Assembly (NCBI RefSeq): GCF_000002425.4
Contig: NC_037254.1
Coordinates: 23,593,244 to 23,657,243 of the forward strand
Reading direction: 5' to 3'
Origin: Physcomitrium patens
Taxonomy: Eukaryota; Streptophyta; Bryopsida; Funariales; Funariaceae
DNA length: 64,000 bases
Shown here: positions 54,588 through 64,000 of the stretch, one piece after another
Layout of the letters: each line of letters begins with the position of its first letter
Position numbering within the stretch: position 1 is the stretch's first letter
Program-made: the position numbers and the translations under genes
The notes under the pieces: generated by a model
The model's input: the letters and a program-made list of their open reading frames with translations, nothing else
The model's database searches: none
Told to the model about the DNA's origin: nothing

Positions 54588-56330
54588 TATCATAGACATA
54601 CTAATTTATTCCAATAATTACATATATGATTAGATATAAGTAGATAAAAATAGATTAGTTTTAGAATATCTTCTAAAAAATCTTTCTGAAAGCTTTATAG
54701 ATTTAGTTTTGACTTCACATGTTATAATGTAGTGTAATTTATAATCTAGAAATACATTACGTATCTAGCTGTAGAGAATTTAGCTTTAACCTACTAACTA
54801 AGCTTTAATAAGTGATTTTTTCTATCTTTAACTTATATTCAATGTCTTTGCTCCCAAAAACTCTTCACTTTATATAAAATGTTCAAATTCTAGAAAAACC
54901 TTTCAAAACTTATTTTTTTGGCAAAAAATTTCTTCTTCTTGAATTTTAGAAATTCATATCTCTTCGTCTAATCATTCAATTTTTCTAAAATCTTATATAG
55001 TATAGCTATTACTCTTAAGCTTTACTAAAAATAAAATAAACCGTAAAATCATTATCAATCTTTTGATATCTTAGAAATCCTAGCAAGTAGTCTAAATCCT
55101 ATCTTACAAGTATTAGAGCACTATTTTCTTCATATCTCAAAAATCCAAAATTCAAATTCCACAAAATTTGTGTACAAAATTAATTAACATAATTATAAAA
55201 ATTCTTGAAAATTTTGAGCCAAAATCTTGTCAAATTGCTCAAAATTTAACCCAAAATACAACCACTAGTGAATCTAGTCACTTACTACTCTTACATTTGC
55301 AAGCATTGACTTCAACTTCCAATATCTCCTTTATCTTAACTTGGAATCCATCAAATAGTATACCGAAATTGTAGCCAAAAAAATGATCTCTTCAATCCCG
55401 GTCACCGATCTTTTATTACTTTTTGTATGCACACGTTATGTCCAAAAGAGTGACAATAGATACAAAATCAACACCTTAACTTTTAGTGTCCATATTTCTT
55501 TCATATAAATTCCAAATCACATAAAATTTACACCAAAATTATAGCCAAAAACCTAAAATTTTTAAATCTAGCCTCCAAAGCTCAAATGGCTTCAAAAGAG
55601 TAACCCTAATTCCTAAAAAGGCCTCGGACAGCCTCCTTGAAGCCCATTGGGCATGATTTTTAGCCAATAGGAATAGAGATTTTCATCATCTATCTCCATT
55701 CATCTATATGGATGCCCTAACTTTTCTTTTTGCTACCAAGATCCTTCTCCAATCCTTTTTCTTATAAGATTTATATAATATAGGTCCTAAACATCAAATA
55801 AAAGAAACAAAATAAGATTTTAAGGGTCACCAATGTCTACCATGGGTGATTTTAAATATGTAAAAGTAACTATTAACCATATAAACACAATATTTTCATA
55901 TGATAGCCAAACTACAACATGATAACATGTTTATAGTTGATTCATAGATTAGAAACTTAGTCAATAAATTAATCACATATCATACATATTGATAACTTAT
56001 AAAACAAGCTAATTATATGGCACACATAGAAAACTTCCCTTATAAGTTAAAATATGTGCCTTGCAAAGTCTATACATATTAAAGGTCATGTAGAACATTG
56101 TTACATAGCTTTTAGTGACATAGTAAATATGAAAGAAAGAGTAAAGCTTTCTTCACTCTTATCAATGCCTTTTTAGTCTTTAGTCTTGTTTCAAGCCTTT
56201 CTAGTCTTATTTTTTTTTAGCAATAGCCATTTCATTTCAATATATTAGCATCTTTGAGTGACTTTCTAATCTTTTCAAGTGATAGAAGAGTGTATTGAAT
56301 TTTCTTTCTTTGAGATTCATATCCTTGACA
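54588..56330 (+). repeat. decayed lineage I LTR (plus), split by an X LTR
   Basis: Starts TATCATAGACATAC (cf. TGTCACGGACATAC) 38 bp from the head of the minus-strand LTR, and ends ATCCTTGACA at 56330. It is interrupted by X copy 2 (54723-55924). No primer-binding site or gag follows 56330, so it is a solo or 3' LTR. Confidence 0.85.
54723..55924 (+). repeat. X LTR-like repeat, copy 2, with ACATGT duplication
   Basis: 1202 bp beginning TATAATGTAGTG and ending CAACATGATA, which are imperfect inverted ends (TGTCATGT...ACATGACA type, decayed). ACATGT occurs on both sides (54717-54722 and 55925-55930), giving a 5-6-bp target duplication within the lineage I LTR. No internal coding region, so it is a solo LTR; the parent element was not identified here. 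Confidence 0.82.
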
Positions 56331-57080
56331 CTATCTAATGTTGATTTAAGATAATCAAGTAGCCTTTCCCAAATTAAAACTTAATTTAGATAGAATCTTG
56401 TAACTTCCTAAATTTTGGACATGATTATATTTAAAGTATTAGAATTGGAATTTTTGATCCAATATATAATAAATTTTATTTTTTTTGTAATAAATAATGT
56501 AAAATATTAATTTTAATGGTTCTACTAACTGATTTGCTATCCAATTGGTATAAAATCTAAGATTAACAACCTCCAATCTTTTTTTAGGATATTCTATAAT
56601 TGAATAAATTCACAATTAAAATTGATTATTACTTGTGAACAACTGCTTTGTATAGTACAATCTTCCATAGAAGTTTGAAGAAGATTCAATAAATATACCA
56701 TAAACAAGGATAAAAGAAAAAATAAATAATTAATAAAAAAATATATGTGAATCTTTTCAACACAAGTTTTGGTGAAATTCAAGTGTTGACTTGTTTTGGA
56801 TCCTTTTCACTTACCGTCTGTTACAAACTGTCCTAGATCTAGAGAGACAGCCTGGGATAGATCTTAACATGCTGGGGTACTATGGAGATTCATGAAGTCA
56901 CAAAGATTCATCTATTAAGGAATCCAGCAGTAGGAAGTGAATGTAAACATGGGGCAATTCTAATACTCTGCTCATGCACATCGATACTGAATATTCTATG
57001 CAGGCAATGTTACAGCGTTGCCTTGAGCCACTTTTTTGAACTTCCATATGTGATCTCTCTTGGAACAATGACAACACTTC
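56331..57080. other. transition from repeats to genic DNA, no gene seen
   Basis: AT-rich to about 56800, then GC and CpG content rise. No repeat partner in the window and no convincing ORF. Confidence 0.6.
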
Positions 57081-57600
57081 TCCGAGTTTGGTAAGAAATA
57101 TTTTATTCTTTTTTAAGAATAATCATAACAGTGGATTGGATACACTCCTCAGCGTCCTCACGGGATCACGAAAGAGAGATCAATTCAATCTTTCTTTGGC
57201 CGACGTTACTCATCCAGTCGAAATGCAACCCACGCTTCGATGCATTTCAGTGCCCATTGCAGCCAGGCATGCTTTCACCCGCACCGCTCGTTATAAACCT
57301 CTAGACCAGCACCAGTCCGAGAATTCTCATTGCAATCCCTCGTAGCAGCACATGAAATCGTGAGATACATTCAAAATATGTAATGCAACTCGACATCTCA
57401 GTCACAAAGGAAGGATCTTTTCACATCGTCGTGAAATTACGGCTGATGGTTTGGTGGATTGTTGACTCCGGACAGTAGGAAGATAGAAAAAGAAACGGCC
57501 TAGATGTGGGAGCCAGGGCACCACTTGGGGTCAAGGCAGGAGCCAACCTCCTGTGGAAATAAAGATACTGAACGGATCTCACCGAGGGTTAAGTAACCCC

Positions 57601-58056
57601 TCAGGGCTCTAAGGAACGACGGGAGAAACCTGTTTTATCGGAGTCAGTAATCTGCACCCAACAAAGAGGTTGACCGCCCAACGACATGTGGTGAATCTTC
57701 GACTGCAAAGAAGGGATCAACTGCTGTAGCGAGGTGATCTCCCGCTGCAAGGGCGGCGGAATCTCGAGCTCCCTGGCCAACAGTTGATGGCAAGTAGCAT
57801 CTACGGTATCACGACGCTTTTGCCCTTTGCCAGGAACGACTGCGCGCCGGAGTTGAAGATGTGCGGGCTTCCGGACACATCTCGTCGGAGTTCCTCTTCG
57901 TGACCCGACGCATTTAGCGGCCACGGTAAAAAGGAATCCCACTGTTGTGACGCAGACTAGCTGGGGAATTTCTTCGCAGTGTGTGGGTGCATTGTTAGAG
58001 CTTAGGAATGGATGCATCATGCAGGGGATTTCAATTTTATCCTTGATGTGGCGCAC
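57601..58056 (-). CDS. possible hypothetical ORF, 151 residues
   Basis: A minus-strand frame in the GC-richer genic zone, ATG to stop, basic and cysteine-containing, with a leucine/glutamine-rich C-terminal part (PPLQREITSLQQLIPSLQSK). I recognise no domain, and ORFs of this size arise by chance at this composition. It could be an exon of a gene transcribed away from PHT1, or spurious. Reported for completeness. Confidence 0.2.
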   Translation of the reverse strand: MRHIKDKIEIPCMMHPFLSSNNAPTHCEEIPQLVCVTTVGFLFTVAAKCVGSRRGTPTRCVRKPAHLQLRRAVVPGKGQKRRDTVDATCHQLLARELEIPPPLQREITSLQQLIPSLQSKIHHMSLGGQPLCWVQITDSDKTGFSRRSLEP

Positions 58057-58439
58057 TGCCTCCCGACCGCAATTTTATCTTTATTTTATTCATTTTCGGG
58101 GGTTGGATGGGATTGTTAATCCAGCGAGGTGTTCGGCGATCTGGATCCGCTTGGTTCTTCATGCCCACCTCCAAAACTGGCATTTATATTTTTGTGTTTA
58201 TTCCCTCTTTCATTCAAAGAAGGTAATCATTGTTGTTATTATTATTGTTTTAACACAAAAATGAGGTATACCTGATGCTTATATCATGAAAATTAGAGAA
58301 CAGAGCAGAGCAACTTCTATCCGTACACCTTCCCTCGAGGCAGATACAAGAGCGGCTAGACTGAATATTAAAAGTTTAACTAGACATCACAAGATTAAAT
58401 GTTCTCTCTCTGTCTCACTCTCTCTCTCTTACACACACA

Positions 58440-58477
<38 letters not shown>

Positions 58478-59582
58478 ATGCACGGTTTTTCCATTTGAAA
58501 TTTTGAAAGTCATCGATCGTCCAGGTAAGCTATTAAAGACGTTACATGACAGAGATGAAGCTTTTGGTGCAAACACTGTTGTTTGAGATTGTTCAATTGT
58601 GCAAGACTTGTTTAACAATTATGGATGTATTCCATTCAAAGTTATTTATTTCACGACGGATTTCAAACACCCAAGCTGCTGCTGAACATGGCCATGCCTC
58701 CATAGTAGACCACCCTTATGGAGAAAAATGTCAATAGCAGCGAAAGTACCGCAAGTTGACTCGAAAAGGGTGGCGGCGCTTTCGACGAGCTTGCTCTGCA
58801 CAAAAAATAGCTGCTGTTGAAAAGTAAGGAATTAAAATATTTCCTATTTTCACCTCTGGGGTTGTCGGGGCAGAGCATCGCGTTACTGTAGCTAATGATT
58901 CGTCTCCCTCTTAATATTTTTAAAGCATATAGTCTTTTGCACGCCGCGAGGTTCATCTGTGTGACAAGGAGCTCTTTGTTTTGCCAGTCTCGCTGCTTGA
59001 CATTCTTGTGTTGGTTGTGATCGAAGCCCATTTTCGCTTCTCAGCTCCGAATGTGGTTGCGTGCTGGACACAGACCGGTAGATGGGTTTGAGATAAGTCT
59101 TGACTGCATGATGCAAGCGGAGTTGGCAATGGTCAGGAGTAACGTATTGGATTCGGTTGCGACGCCACTGCTGAAGGCATAAATTTCTGGGCGACGCTTC
59201 ATGCTTCTCTGGTACCACTCAAAACCTAACTCGTTAGACAAGTGAACGCTTCAATGATTGTAGTCTAATCTGTATGCAGGCAAGATGGGGTTTGTATACA
59301 ATTGGATCACAAGAAACCCAGCTTGCGATGATGTCTGAACCATGTTGTCTGTTCTTTCAAAACTTTTCGATCCGCATGGAATTCCCCATAGTGCGGAGGT
59401 CTCACAAGTGGGCATACGTACCTAACGATAATGGCAATCTGGATGTTGCGCTTTTGCAGAAGGTGGAAGTAGCGGCACTATGAAACTGGTCTTGAGTTGG
59501 ATACGTAAGGAATTAGGCGATGCAGAAGTGAGTATTTTACTGCGCTTTCAGTAGAACAAGCGCGTTTCTAAACGCCGGCACA
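58057..59582. other. PHT1 upstream region with compound microsatellite
   Basis: Single-copy-looking sequence. A compound CT/CA/TG/TA microsatellite lies at about 58408-58474. Short minus-strand frames (58663-59031, 58892-59218) have no recognisable domain. Near 59540-59551 a pyrimidine tract ending in TTTCAG could be the 3' splice site of a 5'-UTR intron of the transporter gene (inference). No phosphate-response P1BS motif was found in the 350 bp before the ATG. Confidence 0.5.
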
Positions 59583-61357
59583 ATGGGTGGCCCTGATGTG
59601 ATTCTTTCCTCTCTCGACAGAGCTAAGACGCAATGGTACCATTTCACAACAATCATCATCGCTGGTATGGGATTCTTCACCGACGCTTACGACCTCTTTG
59701 TCATTTCCACCGTTACTCGCCTACTCGGGCGCATCTACTACACGGATTATTCTGGTCCAGCCCCGCACTTCCCTGGAACACTTCCTGCGAATGTCGCCGG
59801 AGCTGTGAACGGTGTGGCACTTTGCGGGACTTTGGTGGGACAGCTCGTGTTTGGATGGCTTGGTGATAAGCTCGGGCGCAAGAAGGTGTATGGATGGACG
59901 CTTCTGCTCATGATCATCACCTCCATTGCGTCCGCCATGTCGTTTGGGTCAACCGCGAAAGCGGTGATGACTACACTCTGTTTCTTCCGGTTCTGGCTTG
60001 GAGTGGGTATTGGTGGGGATTACCCTCTCTCAGCAACAATTATGTCGGAGTATGCGAATCAGAAGACGCGCGGAGCATTCATTGCCGCCGTGTTCGCTAT
60101 GCAGGGCATGGGAATATTGGGTGGGGCGACAATGTCCATCATCGTGAGTGTCATTTTTCGGAATGCATTGCACAATTTCTCGTTCGACGACGGCAATGTT
60201 TTGTCAACGCCACCTGAAGCAGATTACGTATGGCGAATCATCCTCGCAGCGGGTGCGATCCCCGCAGCTTTGACCTTCTATTTCCGCATGAAGATGCCTG
60301 AGACAGCTCGGTACACTGTTTTGGTGGCGAAGAACAACAAGCAGGCTGCTCTCGACATGGGCCGCGTGTTGCAAGTGGACTTCACTGGCGCTGTCGATCT
60401 CACCTCTACAGCTTCCGGTAAGTCGAACTTTTCTCCTCTATATTCCGAAACTGTCCTCACTTTGAGCTCTTTCTAGTTTGATGTCTGAACAATTCTGTCG
60501 AGTCTGACACTACTCGATTTTTTTCAAAAGCGCGACGGGAGTATGGGTTATGGTCGAGGGAGTTCCTGAAACATCACGGCATCCAGCTGCTGGGGTGTAC
60601 CAGCACATGGTTCTTGCTTGATATTGCCTTCTATTCACAGAATCTATTCCAGAAGGACATCTTCTCCTCTATCGGCTGGCTCCCGGCTGCCAGAAAAATG
60701 AGCGCCTTGGAAGAGGTTTTTCAAATCTCCCGAGCGCAAGCTTTGATCGCCTTGGTCTCTACTGTTCCAGGCTACTGGGCGACGGTGGTGCTCGTAGACG
60801 TGATCGGTCGCTGGGTGATCCAAATGGTCGGCTTCTTCTTCATGACATTGTTCATGTTGATTTTAACCTTACAATACTATGCTCTGCGCGGAGACCCTTG
60901 CAATGATGCTCAGTTTTGTGGAGGAAACCACACAGCCTTCCTAACTCTCTATTCCCTCACCTTCTTCTTCGCCAACTTCGGCCCTAATGTGACCACCTTC
61001 ATCATTCCCGCTGAGCTCTTCCCTGCAAGGCTGAGATCAACTTGCCACGGTATTTCAGCTGCAGCAGGGAAAGCTGGTGCTATAGTAGGCGCATTTGGTT
61101 TCTTGTACGCTGCTCAGAGCCAGGTACAAGGAAAGCAAGACAAAGGCTATCCCACCGGAATCGGATTGAAGAACTCTTTCTTGCTGCTGACAGTCATAAA
61201 TGCTGCGGGCTTCTTCTGCACTTTCCTCGTCCCGGAAACAAATGGCCGATCTCTGGAAGACCTTTCGGGGGAGAATTCAGAGCAGCCACCAGCTGACGTC
61301 GCGCTTCAAGCTGCATACAGTGCACCCTACAGGGTAAAGCCGCCGTGTAATTTCTAG
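59583..61357 (+). CDS. PHT1: PHT1-family inorganic phosphate:H+ symporter (two exons)
   Basis: Plasma-membrane MFS transporter importing phosphate with protons. Exon 1 is 59583-60417, intron 60418-60530, exon 2 60531-61357, together 553 residues, the usual PHT1 length. The ATG sits in a strong context (ACAATGG). N-terminus [20 protein letters not shown] then [11 protein letters not shown] motif [11 protein letters not shown] at residues 91-101; the family signature [13 protein letters not shown] at 144-156; then [13 protein letters not shown]. The intron interrupts an alanine codon (residue 279) in the central cytoplasmic loop. After it come [37 protein letters not shown], the alanine/glycine-rich late helix and [15 protein letters not shown]. 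About 12 membrane segments are expected. No frameshift or stop; it appears functional and is the only clear host gene here. Confidence 0.97.
60418..60530 (+). other. PHT1 intron, phase 1, 113 bp
   Basis: 5' site CCG|GTAAGT, 3' site TTTTTTTCAAAAG|CG. Joining 60417 to 60531 restores the reading frame and the conserved protein across the loop; both flanking frames close within the intron. Confidence 0.93.
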
Positions 61358-62579
61358 GGTCTGAACTTAGAAAGAGTTAGTTCATCACGACTTTGTGGCC
61401 AGGCCTTCATCCTGAAGAGGCTGAGAGTTGCTGATGGTGTTAGCAAGTTAGGTTGTATACAGTCCACTATTGCTATTCTTACTTTATTTCAAAATTTTCG
61501 GCAGGTGCTTTTCAATAGCAGCTGATTAACCGCAGTTTAGAGCTCCCGCTGAACGGGTGAAAACTTCTGCTTCAATGCAGGTTTAGGGTTACAATATGGA
61601 GATGGTAAGCAAGCCTTGATTCATTTCCTCTACTGAGCGTGGACGACGATGTTGCGTAGCGTGTATTTCAAGTGCGTAATAAGTAAACTCTCTTCCAGAC
61701 ATTGCATGGAATTGGCTTCTCTTCTTGTGAATTGACTTGTATCGAATGAACTAGCCAACCTATTCTTTCTGCACGGCCCGTTGGTTTCCATGCTTTACGG
61801 CATCGTGCGCTCTTTTTACAGTAGTTTTGTTTTGCTAATTGGTTTCCCTGTCCGCTGCGGGGTTAGGTCACATTCTTAACTAGCTGCTACACCTGCCTCA
61901 CTTGCTGCAGGAGTTCTTCGTTAATGTTTGCAAGCTCTGCCCGGCCTCAACAACTGAGTTCACCATTTTCACTCGCCTGGTTAGCCAAGGAGTATTTCGA
62001 GTTCGACGACACCACCAGAATGAACGTGCTTCTTTTGTGACCCTCTCCAGTAATTACACTGCTGTTGAGTTGCGTCCCCGGAGTGTCTGTAATAGGTAGT
62101 AAGTATTCTTCGTGTGTTATACAACTACCTCAAATGCGTTCAACTTGTGACCTTGTCTCATCTTACAAGAACGCGCTGAACAAAGATTCGATGTCGGAAT
62201 TCATATTACATCGTGAGTCTCATGCTCCAGCCTGCGCAACACAGCCATTTCAAGCGAAACAGAACAAAATCAGAGTAAAACGAATTCTGCTCAGACTTGT
62301 CTAGCGCAGTTGGATATGAAATGTCGATTCGGGAAGAATCTTCATCCTTGTTTTGTCACATTCATTTTCTGTGATAGCAAGGTCTCGCTACCCCGGTATC
62401 CGTAACTAGTGTGTAAACCTGAATAGTGCATATTCCTAATTAGTATGATACAAGCTCTCTAGCTGCAATACACACTACTCGTGGAATAATAAAAAATAAA
62501 AAACGTCAAAATTACTTGCGAGCATCTCTGCCAGCTTGGTTATAGCAATCTCATCTTGATATAGGGAAAACAAACAATT
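61358..62579. other. PHT1 downstream region, no gene seen
   Basis: Probable 3' UTR and intergenic DNA of moderate GC. AATAAAAAATAAAA-type signals lie near 62485-62500. Short frames (61902-62099, 62065-62304) have no recognisable domain. Confidence 0.55.
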
Positions 62580-62935
62580 TTACAGAAAAAGCACCCGTCG
62601 GCAAGTAGGGAGTGTGACAAGAGATTGATAATAGCAGGGATGGCGAAGGAAGTGGCTCCGACTCTCAACATTTTGGCATGATTTATAAAAAAAGAGTGGC
62701 CAGATGATCGAGGGGATGATGATCGAGGTGATGGACGGCACGATGATTGAGGTGACTAGGACGAGGGCGGGATTGTAGGCGCGACCAGACGGCCTCCTCC
62801 AATGTGAGAGGTGAAGTAGATGGAGACGGGCGACGAAGAGAATGTGACGGAGGCAGTGGGAAGTGATGTGTTTCACGGCAGTCTAGTAAAGGTAGTGGGA
62901 GTGGGGCGACGCTCAATTCCATCCTGATAATGGAA
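62580..62935. repeat. repeat E, copy 1 (GC-preserved)
   Basis: Contains GATGATCGAGGTGATGG-type tandem motifs (about 62702-62755), then GGTGAAGTAGATGGAGACGG and GTGATGTGTTTCACGG. Aligns in the same orientation with 63660-64000, where most C/G differences are T/A. Open minus-strand frames across it are probably by-products of the GAT repeats. Confidence 0.65.
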
Positions 62936-63659
62936 CAATAAACAATTTTACACAAAAATTATCAAACAATCCACACCAAACAACACAAATTCAAATAAAA
63001 AACAAAGAAACTCATCTAGCATGCTTTCAAATCCATGAATGCATTCATACTTCAAAATAAAATTAAGAGTTGAAGTAAGTGGTGATGAAACCACTCACAC
63101 ATCATAAAGTGCTACAACGTCCTTGCTTAATTGAGCTACAATTATGTCTTACCTCTTAAAATCAGCAACTTTGAAGCTCGATTGGTTAAGCATGTCTCAA
63201 CGATGCCTACAAAAGGTCAACAAATGAAAAATTCATATTAGATCACTTAGAGAAAAAATCACATTTGATCATTCATAGATTTGATCATTTATAGATCATT
63301 CAGAGAAAAAAATGATCTATAAATCACAATACTGCATATTACAATACTTAAAGAAAAAATAGTCTATAAATCTTACAGCTGGATCATCATTGTCATCTTT
63401 TCTCTGAAGTTTTTGCCTTATGTTGCTACATGGTGGGCTGTTAAATTAATCTTAATATTTAAGTTGCAAGATGACAGCTCTCAATTTTTGTGCCTTTGTA
63501 TTTTGATGCACAAGTATAAATTGAAAATAAAACAAGGAAAAAAAGAAAGGAGGCAAATTTCTTCACTTTCTACAAGAACAACCCATATTTAAAAGAAATT
63601 TTTTACCAGAGTAGTGAATTCATCAAATTTGATATCTTGCTTGGCCATTGCAAGGTAAT
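62936..63659. other. AT-rich spacer between repeat E copies
   Basis: Contains short internal repeats (GATCATTTATAGATCATTCAG region, 63240-63370). No gene seen. Confidence 0.5.
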
Positions 63660-64000
63660 ATTACAAAATAGACAATTTTAAAGATTTGGACATAATTTAT
63701 AAAAATAATTACCAAATATTTGAAGGCATAATGATCAAGGTCATAGTAGGAATAATGATTAAGATGATAGAAGATACAATGATCAAGGTGACTATAATGA
63801 GAGCAAAAGTATGGTGCAATCAAACAATTACCTCTGATGTTAGAGGTTTAGTAGATGGAGACAAGTAACAAAGATAATATAATACAAGCAATGGAAGTAA
63901 TGAAGACAAAAGAAGTGATAGTAATAGAGGTAATATGTTTCATAGTATCAATGGAAGTGAGAGTAGAAGTAGAGCAACATTCAATGATTGAGCTTAAAGG
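63660..64000. repeat. repeat E, copy 2 (AT-decayed)
   Basis: Counterpart of 62580-62935: ATAATGATCAAGGT and AATGATTAAGATGATAG motifs, TTAGTAGATGGAGACAAG and GTAATATGTTTCATAG. Runs to the window edge. Confidence 0.65.

Noticed and set aside
62428-62435. P1BS phosphate-response element GCATATTC
   Set aside because: It matches GNATATNC but lies about 1 kb downstream of the PHT1 stop; a single 8-mer with two free positions is expected by chance.
62580-62955. Minus-strand ORFs rich in H, S, L and P
   Set aside because: They read through GAT/GAG tandem motifs of repeat E and are not kept in copy 2.

Overview
The window looks like a plant nuclear chromosome, most likely a bryophyte (moss-type), although the sequence alone does not fix the species. 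It is very AT-rich and built almost entirely of nested Ty3/gypsy LTR retrotransposons of several lineages. One higher-GC genic segment at the right end carries a two-exon PHT1-type phosphate transporter with a GT-AG intron. The moss assignment is inference from the chromodomain-bearing gypsy elements, the gypsy-dominated AT-rich repeats and the plant PHT1 protein.

Layout. 1-3286 and 9621-11345 are two halves of an old minus-strand gypsy relic (lineage II, RT box FLDD), split by a nearly intact plus-strand chromovirus (lineage I, 3287-9620, target duplication ATAAT). The chromovirus has 530-bp LTRs differing at one base, an intact gag, a pol with three lesions, and an extra ORF between pol and the polypurine tract. 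11460-12175 is a gag fragment of lineage III. 12176-18316 (minus) and 20640-26950 (plus) are decayed lineage IV copies facing each other. Between and within them lie a GC-rich island (18650-19650), an inverted pair of about 365-bp repeats, and an LTR-like repeat here called X. 29402-35457 and 45147-52385 are minus-strand lineage III elements with clear LTRs and 5-bp target duplications (TTTAG, ATCAT); both have lost their reverse transcriptase core. 37250-40235 is a relic of a second, Tekay/Reina-like chromovirus (lineage V). 40236-45146 plus 52386-56330 hold older lineage I relics, including an in-place inversion of the RT core, two LTRs head to head, and two nested X LTRs. From about 56800 GC rises, and the PHT1 gene lies at 59583-61357. 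62580-64000 holds two diverged copies of a GAT/GAG-rich repeat.

How it works together. The lineage I element shows a feature I consider the best candidate for something undescribed in plants. The 11 bases just downstream of the 5' LTR are the exact reverse complement of the 11 bases at the predicted transcription start inside the LTR. This is the arrangement used for self-primed reverse transcription by Tf1-type chromoviruses. The same geometry (31 nt TATA-to-start, 2-nt gap between LTR and primer-binding site) is preserved in an older relic at 53981-54201. Lineage III elements instead carry a tRNA-Asp-like primer-binding site.

Most relics show C-to-T/G-to-A decay (LTR ends TG...CA turned into TA...TA), as expected from cytosine methylation and deamination. 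Apart from PHT1, no host gene could be supported with confidence.
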